From Imperialibacter sp. EC-SDR9 (GTDB lineage: Bacteria; Bacteroidota; Bacteroidia; Cytophagales; Cyclobacteriaceae), in assembly GCF_902498805.1 (NCBI RefSeq), contig NZ_LR701601.1, positions 1-64,000 on the forward strand: DNA of 64,000 bases. Reading direction: 5' to 3'. Below are positions 53,015-61,546 of this stretch, one piece after another; within the stretch, counting starts at the first letter, position 1; the number at the start of each line of letters is the position of its first letter. The notes beneath the pieces were generated by a model. It did no database searches. It was not told the origin of the DNA and saw only the letters and a list, made by a program, of their open reading frames with translations. Position numbers and translations under genes: made by a program.

Positions 53015-55012
53015 CTAATGTTTTAACACTCTGAATGTTTCAGAGTCATTGTTGATGGAAAGATTAAAGAAGAACAAGCCATTTGGATATGAGCTAAGGT
53101 CAATTAATGTAGAATTGAAGAAAGCCACTGATTCAGAAATTATTCTTTGCCCGGCTGAATTATAAACGGTGATAAATGCATCGCTGCTATAGCGATTGTT
53201 TGCTTGGATAAAAACCTCTCCGCTTGACGGATTAGGATAAAATATTATATCGTTAACTGATAATTCGTTGTCTAGTGAATTTATTATTTCTATTTGTTTC
53301 AAAGTTTTGAAGCAATTTAATTCAGAAATTAGTACACTAAATAGATCGTAATTATTTGTGGAATCAACGAGAACAAAACTTTGAGTACCATCGACTAACG
53401 AATCACCTTTGTATAGCCATTGATATTTGAAATTTGATCCATTTGGGGCCTTTAATGTATCATTTTCGACAATTAGTGGTTCTTGGGGTAAATCTGAAAA
53501 GTAGGCAATTACTTCTTTCGGCCAGCTTTCGTTGCCGTTAATTGTCTGAGTAACATAGAGAGTGTCGGTAGTTGCATCAGTAAGCGTATAGATATTTTCA
53601 GCACTTACCAAGCTACTTAACAGAGGGTCGTTATACCATCTGATATTTTCGCCTTTTGCCTCAAGACTAATATTTTCTTCTATGTTACAAACTTGTACAA
53701 GCCTTTTTGAGTCAGGCCTTGGGGTTCTTTTATTAGTCGAAGATACTGTATTTAATTTACCAACGCCGATCGTGCTGAGAGTGCTATATTGGTTTTTATC
53801 TATAAAATTGGTAGAATAATTAAAACCTATATTGTAGAGATAGCCGTTGTTGTCAAAATCTATCCCATGGGAATAGTCAGAACTGCGCATGTCCATTTCT
53901 ATTCTCCACAAATGTTCGCCCAGGCTATTATATCCTTCTAAATAAGACTCATTCTCACCGTCTCCACTGGTCGTATAGTATGTTCCAGATAGATAAAAGT
54001 TTCCGTTATCATCTACTTTAATATCATTGGTTACTCCTCTTTCAGCATAAGTTGTATATCCTGCTTTCGCCCATGCAATGTCTCCATTTGTCTGGTATTT
54101 AACGATATATGGCTTTGGCTGTTGACAACAAATTCCTTCTACGGACAAATTGTCGAATGTTATCCCGGTAAATAGTGCACCGCTTAAATATAGACTATTG
54201 TCAGAAGATAAGGCGATTTGAGGATTGTCAGTTGTCTTACCTGATGATGACTTGACCCAAATAAAGTTTCCATCAGTATCTATTTTTCCAAAAAAAGTAT
54301 CATCACCCGAGCCCCCATCGTGTTCTAATACAAAATCATCGAGCATAAGCATATTAACACTAAATACTCCTACGAAGTAGATGTTGCCGATAGCGTCAAC
54401 TGCAATATCCGTGACATTACAGCCATTTGAAGAACTTACTGAAATGTCTTTCTTCCACATTGTATTACCATCGTAGTCTAGCTTAGCCAAAAAGAACGCA
54501 CTTCCAATGCCTCCTGCCACATATACATTGTCAAATTGGTCAACAGAGATTGTCCGGCCATATCCTTCATGTTCATTGTTAAAGTCTTGATTCCAAATTA
54601 GGTTCCCAAAAGAATCATATTTGGAGACCATTATTCTAGCGTCCTTGCTCCCTGTTAAATAGATGTTTGAATCATCATCTGCTGCAAGGCCGATACCCTC
54701 ATCATAGGATGAGCCAGTTTCAACATGCTTTAGCCATTCTACTTCGCCAGCTTTATTTACTCGGCTTAAAAAAATGTCAGAGTAATGACCATCCTCGGTA
54801 AAAAGTGAATAAGAACCAAGGCTAAAGTTTTTTTGATAATAACCTGCAATGATAATGTTTCCTTCATAGTCTACATTTATTTCTGCGGAATAGTCGTAGG
54901 GGTATTGAGTGTCGCCTGTTGCTTTCAGACCCCAACTCCATTCCTGAGAATAAGATTGCATCGAAGTAAACAATGCATTAAAAATTAAAAATAGATATTT
55001 CAAATTCTTCAT
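53015..55012 (-). CDS. T9SS cargo protein with SBBP-type repeats
   Basis: A 665-residue exported protein. It has a signal peptide (MKNLKYLFLIFNALFTSMQS...), then several beta-propeller-like SBBP repeats (for example DEGIGLAADDDSNIYLTGS, IAVDAIGNIYFVGVF) over about 25-420, an intervening domain, and a C-terminal type A sorting domain (DIIFYPNPSSGEVFIQANN to FRVLKH). The sorting domain shows the cell has a type IX secretion system. The gene is visibly more AT-rich than its neighbours, suggesting acquisition or a fast-evolving cell-surface gene. An upstream start at 55018 or 55036 is possible. Confidence 0.87.
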   Translation of the reverse strand: MKNLKYLFLIFNALFTSMQSYSQEWSWGLKATGDTQYPYDYSAEINVDYEGNIIIAGYYQKNFSLGSYSLFTEDGHYSDIFLSRVNKAGEVEWLKHVETGSSYDEGIGLAADDDSNIYLTGSKDARIMVSKYDSFGNLIWNQDFNNEHEGYGRTISVDQFDNVYVAGGIGSAFFLAKLDYDGNTMWKKDISVSSSNGCNVTDIAVDAIGNIYFVGVFSVNMLMLDDFVLEHDGGSGDDTFFGKIDTDGNFIWVKSSSGKTTDNPQIALSSDNSLYLSGALFTGITFDNLSVEGICCQQPKPYIVKYQTNGDIAWAKAGYTTYAERGVTNDIKVDDNGNFYLSGTYYTTSGDGENESYLEGYNSLGEHLWRIEMDMRSSDYSHGIDFDNNGYLYNIGFNYSTNFIDKNQYSTLSTIGVGKLNTVSSTNKRTPRPDSKRLVQVCNIEENISLEAKGENIRWYNDPLLSSLVSAENIYTLTDATTDTLYVTQTINGNESWPKEVIAYFSDLPQEPLIVENDTLKAPNGSNFKYQWLYKGDSLVDGTQSFVLVDSTNNYDLFSVLISELNCFKTLKQIEIINSLDNELSVNDIIFYPNPSSGEVFIQANNRYSSDAFITVYNSAGQRIISESVAFFNSTLIDLSSYPNGLFFFNLSINNDSETFRVLKH

Positions 55013-55146
55013 ATTCATTAAGTAACCATTCGTCACATTCTAATATACGATGTTAGCGTCGTTTATTCCCACTAACATTAGCTTTATAAGGATCAAAAAA
55101 TGGATCTACAGCGCCAATTGTAGCCTTCCATTTCGTCAAGAAGTAA

Positions 55147-55893
55147 TTATCTGTTTTTCAAATAAATATGTCTGATGTTTTTCTCGCCTGATTCTCTTGC
55201 TTCGATAATGAAGGCGTTAGTGCTTTTGATAAGGGGAGATAGCTTTGAAAACCCATAGTTCCTTGGATCAAAATCTGTCTTTTTCTTGATCAGGTAACTT
55301 CCCAGCGAGCCCAGGAATGCCCAGCCATCATCATCAGAAATCTCGTCCACACTTTCTCTGATTGTCTTTATCAACTCCTTATCTACTTTGCTGACAGACG
55401 AGGGCTGAGCCTTCGGTTGGCTCTTTTGATTAGCTTTCTCCTGCGATTCATTTTCCTGCTCTTTTCTCAATATTTCGATGTAAATGAATTTGTCGCAGGC
55501 AGTTATGAATGGGCGGGGTGTTTTCTTCTCACCAATGCCGATGACAAACATGCCGGCTTCCCGTAAACGTGTGGCGAGTCTTGTGAAGTCGCTGTCGCTG
55601 GACACAATGCAAAATCCATTGACTTTTTGAGAGTAAAGTAAATCCATAGCATCAATGATCAGTGCACTGTCGCTCGAATTTTTGCCCTGGGTATAGCTGT
55701 ACTGCTGGATGGGGGTGATGGCATTCTCGAGCAAGACATTTTTCCATCCCGACACTGTGGGTTTTGTCCAGTCGGCATAAATACGCTTGATAGTGGGATT
55801 GCCGTATTTGGCTATTTCGTCCAGCATTTCTTTGATGTGCGCATAGGGCACATTGTCTGCGTCGATGAGTACTGCCAACTTGTCGTCCTTCAT
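55147..55893 (-). CDS. NYN-domain RNase-like protein with OST-HTH/LOTUS domain
   Basis: A 248-residue protein. The N-terminal NYN (PIN-like, LabA-type) domain covers about 1-145, with LIDADNVPY, SDSALIIDAMDLLYS, and SSDSDFTRLATRLREAG carrying acidic metal ligands. A basic Gln/Lys linker leads to a C-terminal OST-HTH-like domain (about 172-248, WAFLGSLGSYLIKKKTDFDP). NYN proteins are thought to act on RNA; the LOTUS part may bind RNA or G-quadruplexes. Single gene, not in an operon. Confidence 0.88.
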   Translation of the reverse strand: MKDDKLAVLIDADNVPYAHIKEMLDEIAKYGNPTIKRIYADWTKPTVSGWKNVLLENAITPIQQYSYTQGKNSSDSALIIDAMDLLYSQKVNGFCIVSSDSDFTRLATRLREAGMFVIGIGEKKTPRPFITACDKFIYIEILRKEQENESQEKANQKSQPKAQPSSVSKVDKELIKTIRESVDEISDDDGWAFLGSLGSYLIKKKTDFDPRNYGFSKLSPLIKSTNAFIIEARESGEKNIRHIYLKNR

Positions 55894-56033
55894 AGTGTGC
55901 TTGTTTTTTTAATAATCGTCGAGGGTGCCTGGTTCTGGCGGCGGGTGAATAATATTTGGTAAAAGTGATAGGGTGGATTACCGCATTGTTGTTTTTGTTT
56001 CAAAAACTGGTCTGCTTATAATAAGCGAAATAT

Positions 56034-56882
56034 ATGAAAATTATCGGCCTTTTGATCGTGCTGCCCTTTGTGCTTCTGTGTCTGCCGTCCTGCGAATTGG
56101 GAAAGGACGATCAGCAAGCCACACTGACTGTGAGGCTGGTGGACTACCCCTCGGACTACGAGGCACTTTATATAGAAATTAAAGACGTGCAGATCAACTA
56201 CACTTCCGACCGGGAAGAAGGATGGCTATCACTTGGTCGGATGAATGGTGGGGTGTACAACGTGTTAGAGTATACCGCGGGAAAAGACACTGTACTGGCA
56301 AGTGGGAAAGTAGAGCCGGCCGCTATCAGGCAGTTTCGGGTGGTGTATGGATATAATAATACGCTGATCATCGATGGAGTGGAGCAGGACATGACAACCT
56401 TCGGGAACATCAATTTTGAACGAGACCTTATACATAATGTCAATATAGTACTGAAAGAAGGTTTTGACTATGGCCTCACGCTTGACTTTGACGTACCACA
56501 GTCTGTGAAGAGGTATGAGGAATTTGGTGAGACTTTCTACCTGGTGCCCGTGGCAAGGCTCTACATGAACGCCACCACAGGCATTGTTAAAGGCCGGGTA
56601 GTGCCAGGAGCAAGGAGGTTTGTGTCGCTGGTGAAAGGCAATGCCCGCATCAGTACGTATTCCAATGAGCAGGGTGAGTTCGTGATTGGGGGAGTGCAGG
56701 AAGGAATCTACGATATTGTGGTGTCGAGTCTGTGCGAGGGCTGCGGGGTTGAGGACGATATATTCCTGCACGTGACCGAAGATGGAATAGTTGAAAGTCG
56801 CATAACAAATATCGAAGCCAGGGCTGAAAAAATTATCGATGTTGGGGAGATTTTTTTCTACATTCCTGATCAGGGGAACTGA
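56034..56882 (+). CDS. DUF4382 domain lipoprotein
   Basis: A 282-residue lipoprotein (Cys20 in LPSCEL). The N-terminal DUF4382 domain (about 28-175, ATLTVRLVDYPSDYEALYIEI) is followed by a carboxypeptidase-regulatory-like beta domain (about 185-250, IVKGRVVPGARRFVSLV ... EFVIGGVQEGIYDIVV). Function unknown; likely an outer-membrane-anchored structural or adhesion protein. The neighbour on the right is convergent with a 94-bp gap. Confidence 0.87.
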   Translation: MKIIGLLIVLPFVLLCLPSCELGKDDQQATLTVRLVDYPSDYEALYIEIKDVQINYTSDREEGWLSLGRMNGGVYNVLEYTAGKDTVLASGKVEPAAIRQFRVVYGYNNTLIIDGVEQDMTTFGNINFERDLIHNVNIVLKEGFDYGLTLDFDVPQSVKRYEEFGETFYLVPVARLYMNATTGIVKGRVVPGARRFVSLVKGNARISTYSNEQGEFVIGGVQEGIYDIVVSSLCEGCGVEDDIFLHVTEDGIVESRITNIEARAEKIIDVGEIFFYIPDQGN

Positions 56883-56976
56883 GGTGGGTAGTGCGATTAC
56901 TTCATAAGAGCGGAGTGTTATTTTATCGATCTTCTCGAGCTGTCAATTGCAAAAACGCAGGATGCGTTGGGTTTCA

Positions 56977-58503
56977 TCAATCCTTCCTCACCAAATCTAC
57001 CTCGTCAAAGAAGATATCCCCGTTGGGCACATCGAAATGCAGGCCTGTTACTTTCATATTGTTGTCGATTTTGAATTGCAGCGTGCCAAAGTCAAACCAG
57101 GCTTGAGGTTCTCTCCATTTGATCTCCCAGGTGTCGTAGTGCCAGTGTACCAGGTCGGCTGTTAAGCCCGGATTGTCCTCCATGTAAAACCAGAGCTTTT
57201 CACCCTGTTTTACCACCACTACATTGCCATGCATGCCTGCCCAGTAGGTGCCTGCATATTTTTCAAGCGACAGGCTGGGTTTTGTGCCGCTCACCCTCCC
57301 TTGCCTTCTTTGGGCTATGTCATCGTAATGGCTCTTGTTGTTGTCGTTGCGGGCCAGAGCTTCCGCTGAAAAGTCTTTTGTTTCTGCTTTGATGTACTGG
57401 TTGATGATGTAGTAACACAGCGGAGAGGCAATTCCTTTCATGCTGTTGGTGAGCACCACCACACCCAGGTTTTCATCAGGCACCATCATCACGTAGGAGT
57501 ACATGCCGTCGTAGCCGCCGCTATGAGTTACCAATTGCCGGCCGTAATAGTCACTCACACCGTAGCCAAGGCCGTAAGCCGAAAAGTGTCTGCCCGGCGT
57601 GGACGTTTTTGCCTGCTCTGACACAACAAAACTATTGTGTGGTGTCCATAGCCTGTTTTGTTGCTCTTTGGCAATGAAGGTTTTTTGGGGCGTTTTGCCA
57701 TCATTCAGGTTCATTATGGCCCATTTAGCCATGTCGTTGGCGCTGGAAATGATGCCACCAGCAGCGCCCATATTGTCCCAGTTTACCCACGGAATGGGCT
57801 CGTTGTTGCCGACAGCATCAGGTTTATGTGGGGAGGCGTAGTTGCCTTTGGCTTTTAAATCATTGGTGGATGTTACAGTGCGACGCATGTCCAATGGTGC
57901 AATGATTTGCTTCCTCACATACTCATCCCAAGGCAGATCTGAGGCACTTCTAATGACCTCGCCTGCTGCGATGAACATAAGGTTGGAGTAGCCGTATCCG
58001 TTGCGGAACTCATACGCCTGGGGCACATATTTTACCTTCTTTATCACATCTTCGGCGGATAAATTGGCCTTGTACCACATCAGGTCGCCGCTGAATGTGC
58101 CGAGGCCCAGTCTATGGCAAAGCAGGTCTTCAACGGTGGCGTGGCGGGTGGTGTAGTCGTCGTATAATTCAAAGTAAGGGAGGTGGTCAATCACTTTATC
58201 GTCCCAGTTGAGCTTGCCTTGGGCAACCAGATGCCCAATGGCCGTTGCCACAAATGCTTTGGTATTGGAGGCAATGGCGAAAAGTGTTTCGTTATCTACC
58301 ACTTCGGTGCCTCCGGCTTCCTTTACTCCGTAACCTTTCGAAAGCACCACCTTTCCATCCTTCACAATGGCCACGGCTATGCCGGGTACGTTCCATTCTT
58401 TTTGTGCTTTGGCGATGTACTTATCAAGGTCCGAAACCTTCGGCTGTGCTTTCGCAACAGAGCATGAGAAGACGAGGAGCAGGAAGAGGTATTTGACTTT
58501 CAT
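56977..58503 (-). CDS. class C beta-lactamase-related serine hydrolase with DUF3471
   Basis: A 508-residue exported protein. A signal peptide is followed by a beta-lactamase/penicillin-binding-like domain (about 25-375) with Ser79-x-x-Lys82 (SNTK), Tyr-Ser-Asn (GYSN) and HSGG motifs. A C-terminal DUF3471-type beta domain (about 400-508) follows. Such proteins act on D-amino-acid peptides or esters; resistance activity is not implied. It stands alone, transcribed leftward. Confidence 0.87.
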   Translation of the reverse strand: MKVKYLFLLLVFSCSVAKAQPKVSDLDKYIAKAQKEWNVPGIAVAIVKDGKVVLSKGYGVKEAGGTEVVDNETLFAIASNTKAFVATAIGHLVAQGKLNWDDKVIDHLPYFELYDDYTTRHATVEDLLCHRLGLGTFSGDLMWYKANLSAEDVIKKVKYVPQAYEFRNGYGYSNLMFIAAGEVIRSASDLPWDEYVRKQIIAPLDMRRTVTSTNDLKAKGNYASPHKPDAVGNNEPIPWVNWDNMGAAGGIISSANDMAKWAIMNLNDGKTPQKTFIAKEQQNRLWTPHNSFVVSEQAKTSTPGRHFSAYGLGYGVSDYYGRQLVTHSGGYDGMYSYVMMVPDENLGVVVLTNSMKGIASPLCYYIINQYIKAETKDFSAEALARNDNNKSHYDDIAQRRQGRVSGTKPSLSLEKYAGTYWAGMHGNVVVVKQGEKLWFYMEDNPGLTADLVHWHYDTWEIKWREPQAWFDFGTLQFKIDNNMKVTGLHFDVPNGDIFFDEVDLVRKD

Positions 58504-58600
58504 AGCAACGAGCGTTGGTTGCTATGAAATTAAGCAAAAGTTATAAGACTCGAGGAGGATGGATATGGGGATTGGTGCGATTTAGCTGTTCATGCTTAAG

Positions 58601-59596
58601 CTATCTCAAAAACTTATCAATGATCTCCGCAGGGAAGATGCCCACGGGGCCTTCGTAGATGCCAGCGTTGCCACCAATGTCAGTAACTTCTACCGAAATA
58701 ACATTCTCGCCCTCCCAGTTGATGAGTTCAGGGGGGATGGGGTAGTCCCGGTAGGTTTCCCATGAGTGCGACTGACCCAGGGGCCTGCCGTCGTTGGTAG
58801 CACCAATCAGCTTTCCATTCAGGTACACCTTATCGAAGTCGTCGATTTTACCAAGGAGGAGCACCAGTGGCTTGTCTTTCAGCTTAGCATCCATTTTGAA
58901 GTGCTTGCGGTAGTAGAAGGTGCTTTCCCAGTGCTTTTTGCCCTTGGTATGCAGGAAGCCCGGCACCATAATCACTCCCCATTTTTTATCGTCAAAGTTG
59001 GCGAGCTTCCATTGCGACTCGTAGCCTTCAGCAAACTTCCATACTCCTTCGAGCCTCATGCCTTGATCGAGCGAGCTCCAGGAAGCAAAAAGACCGATGT
59101 CGCCGCTAACAATGCCACCGCTGTGGATGGTGTCAAATATCCGGACTGAAATGACGTTGTCGCCTTTGAGGTTTAAAAACTCTGTAGGGATGTAATACCA
59201 TCTTTTGGCGTTATAAGCTGTGCTGAAGTGAGGGGGGAAGCTGCCAAAAAAGCCGACAAGATGGCCATTGACATATACCTGATCTACATCGTCGATATAG
59301 CCAAGGTTGAGGTAGATATTGTTGAACCTGGCTACTCCGCTGCCATCGAATTTCTTTCTATACCAGGCGTAGCCATCATAGCCGTTGAAACCTTCCGACT
59401 CCCATTCCGACGGCGCATAGATAGTTTCCCACTGGCTGTCATCATATTTGGGCTTAGCCCAGTCCATATTGTCACCAATGTGAAATTTCCAGCTGCCTCG
59501 CAGCGATACCACTTTTTGCATGTTTCTTCCTTGCGAAAAAACTGAAGCAGAAAATAGCAGAAGGCAAATAGTAGAAATGTATCTAGCGCTATGCAT
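58601..59596 (-). CDS. secreted protein of two galactose-binding/jelly-roll modules
   Basis: A 331-residue exported protein (signal MHSARYISTICLLLFSASVFS). It is built from two similar beta-sandwich modules (about 25-165 and 175-320) of the type found at the N-terminus of GH2 enzymes, each with W-K-F, DD..W and NG motifs (for example YIDDVDQVYVNGHLVG and KIDDFDKVYLNGKLIG). No catalytic domain follows. The second module resembles the insert of the acetylesterase at 17669-19669. It may bind carbohydrate on the cell surface. The gene stands alone. Confidence 0.82.
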   Translation of the reverse strand: MHSARYISTICLLLFSASVFSQGRNMQKVVSLRGSWKFHIGDNMDWAKPKYDDSQWETIYAPSEWESEGFNGYDGYAWYRKKFDGSGVARFNNIYLNLGYIDDVDQVYVNGHLVGFFGSFPPHFSTAYNAKRWYYIPTEFLNLKGDNVISVRIFDTIHSGGIVSGDIGLFASWSSLDQGMRLEGVWKFAEGYESQWKLANFDDKKWGVIMVPGFLHTKGKKHWESTFYYRKHFKMDAKLKDKPLVLLLGKIDDFDKVYLNGKLIGATNDGRPLGQSHSWETYRDYPIPPELINWEGENVISVEVTDIGGNAGIYEGPVGIFPAEIIDKFLR

Positions 59597-59734
59597 CAGG
59601 TGATCTGTTTACGGTTCACGAACATACCAGATGTTCATTTTTCTCACCCAGGACGAGCAATATCTATGCGTTTTTCTTTTTTTCAAAGAAATTGACCCTG
59701 GCTTTCAATGGATTGTTGTAAAACTTTGTCATCT

Positions 59735-59761
59735 AAAAAATCCCGCTTGAGACTAGCGGGA
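59735..59761 (-). terminator. rho-independent terminator after the small secreted protein gene
   Basis: On the minus strand TCCCGC, a 9-nt loop and GCGGGA are followed by six T, about 40 bp beyond the stop at 59802. Confidence 0.85.
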
Positions 59762-59801
59762 CTTTCTCCAAACAACTATTAAACTAAATTTTTAGAAAAT
59801 G

Positions 59802-60368
59802 TTACATCGATACCCGCTTGGAGCTGTTGCTGGAAGAGACTTCGAAAGTAAAGCCTTTAGAGCTGATGCCTGAAAGGTCGAATACTTTGCTGAAACCCTT
59901 GTTGAAAGTGATACTTTCGCTATGAACCAGCTCACCGGTTTGGTCAAATATGCCTATTGTAGCACCATGACTCTTCGGATCCTTATACACCAACTGGTAT
60001 TTGCTGCCACCTAGTTGGTTAACGCCCATCTCTTCAAGCTCCTGCACCCTGGCCATGAGAGTAAATTCACCGTCTTTGTCGGACACCACTACCTGGTAGG
60101 TGCCAGGGCCGAGATCTTTCATATTATATGGACGCTTAAAGCCTCTTTTGTTGTCTATGCGATCCACTCGGAGTACATGACCCGCTTCGTCCATTATTTT
60201 CACTTTGACAATACCAGGGGTGGCGTCCGCATAGATCAGGTTATACTTTCCGTCAACTTGTGAAGGAATAAGAGCGGCTTTGGATGACTTGTCTCCATTA
60301 CCTTCTGCTAATGTGGCTGTGCTCATAGCTGCTACGAGCATTGCGCTTAGAATGATAGTTCTTTTCAT
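59802..60368 (-). CDS. small secreted protein with two beta-rich repeats
   Basis: A 188-residue exported protein (signal MKRTIILSAMLVAAMSTATLA). Two similar beta modules cover about 40-110 and 120-185: each has a KY(N/Q)L(I/V)Y start, a V/I-x-(D/I)-(E/F)-(A/T)G core and an F-(K/S) end with GF(K/S). They resemble the T9SS C-terminal sorting fold or fibronectin-like modules but lack the classic sorting motif. Function unknown. It is followed by a clear terminator. Confidence 0.72.
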   Translation of the reverse strand: MKRTIILSAMLVAAMSTATLAEGNGDKSSKAALIPSQVDGKYNLIYADATPGIVKVKIMDEAGHVLRVDRIDNKRGFKRPYNMKDLGPGTYQVVVSDKDGEFTLMARVQELEEMGVNQLGGSKYQLVYKDPKSHGATIGIFDQTGELVHSESITFNKGFSKVFDLSGISSKGFTFEVSSSNSSKRVSM

Positions 60369-60831
60369 GAGTTTCTGAATTTAATTGACTTGTTGTTGAA
60401 TTAGTTATACATAGATACGGGCAACCCGGGGCGGGTTTGTCATAGCTCAGTCAAGGGGTGTCACGAAATGTCATAAAGTTGTTGAGAGATGTAAAAAGGG
60501 GGCGGGAAGAGTTTGAAGACAGAAGTCGGGAGACCGGAGGTGACTGGGAGGCGTCGGTACGGCAAGGGGGCTTGCTGCGGTGGGGCCGTCAGCCGCCGGA
60601 AGGGTTAGAAGAGAGACGGAAGAAAGAAGACGGAGGACCGGAGCTTTCTACGGCTAGTTGCCGTACCGAAACCTATCGTAACCCCTAAGCCGGGCACCCC
60701 TAAGCCGGCAAGCCCTGAAAGGGCGTCATACCTTCAGGATGGCGGTGAAGCCCCATCCTGCTCTGCGATATGGGTGGAAGCCCCATCCTAATAGCCAGAC
60801 GCCAATTGGCCAATCTCAACTCCTCAACTCC
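60369..60831. repeat. gene-poor region with short direct repeats
   Basis: This 463-bp stretch has no convincing gene; a 76-codon frame at 60458-60688 is rich in Arg and Gly and not credible. ACCCCTAAGCCGG occurs twice at 60681-60693 and 60696-60708. GAAGCCCCATCCT occurs twice at 60747-60759 and 60777-60789, the first within an AGGATGG/CCATCCT inverted pair. This may be decayed repeat DNA. Confidence 0.5.
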
Positions 60832-61539
60832 TCAATCAATAATCATCTTATACCCAATGCCATGCACTGTCAAAATAATCTTAGGCTCATTTGGGTTGTC
60901 TTCCACCTTCTGGCGGAGCTTCAGTATGAAATTATCGACGGTTCGGGTGGTGGGCTGTGCCTCGTAACCCCACACGTCTTCCAGCAGCTTGTAGCGACTC
61001 ACAATATCGTTCTTGTTAGCAAGGAGAAACTTCAGGATATCAAACTCTTTGTGCGATAGCTTTACCTGCTCGCTCCCCTCGTGGGCCAGGTAGTGCTTAA
61101 AGTCGATAGTTAGCCTGCCAATGGAGGCTTTCTCAATATTATCTGCGTTTCCTGCTGCCCCAGCTCCTGATTGCCCATCAGTTCTTCTAAGGATGGCTTT
61201 TATTCTGGCAATGAGCTCTCTCAGACTGAACGGCTTCGTCATATAATCGTCAGCGCCGATCTCAAGCCCTACAACTTTGTCGATTTCCTCTCCTTTGGCC
61301 GTCAGGAAGATGATAGGCGTTTTGATGCCGAGCTTGCGAGTCTGCCTGCACACATCAAACCCCGACATTTTGGGCATCATCGCATCGAGCACAATCAGGT
61401 CATACGAAGCCTGCTGAATCTTCTGCAAGCCTTTTTCACCGTCTTCTGCCAGCTCCACGGCATAGCCTTCAAACTCCAGGTTGTCTTTCAGCCCCATCCG
61501 CATGTGCAGCTCATCTTCAACTATCAATATCTTGGCCAT
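60832..61539 (-). CDS. OmpR/PhoB-family response regulator
   Basis: A 235-residue two-component regulator. The receiver domain (about 1-120) has the acidic pocket, phospho-acceptor Asp52 (LDAMMP), LTA and Lys102 (MTKPF). After a linker with GAAGN comes a winged-helix output domain (about 140-233). It starts 7 bp after the stop of the histidine kinase gene, so the two are a cognate pair. Targets cannot be assigned. Confidence 0.93.
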   Translation of the reverse strand: MAKILIVEDELHMRMGLKDNLEFEGYAVELAEDGEKGLQKIQQASYDLIVLDAMMPKMSGFDVCRQTRKLGIKTPIIFLTAKGEEIDKVVGLEIGADDYMTKPFSLRELIARIKAILRRTDGQSGAGAAGNADNIEKASIGRLTIDFKHYLAHEGSEQVKLSHKEFDILKFLLANKNDIVSRYKLLEDVWGYEAQPTTRTVDNFILKLRQKVEDNPNEPKIILTVHGIGYKMIID

Positions 61540-61546
61540 GGTGTTG

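Noticed and set aside
55050-55078. ATGTTAG/CTAACAT hairpin between T9SS and NYN genes
   Set aside because: Seven-bp AT-rich arms without a T-run on the relevant strand; not a convincing terminator.
60458-60688. 76-codon Arg/Gly-rich frame
   Set aside because: Unusual composition, no homology pattern, and it sits in repeat-bearing non-coding DNA.
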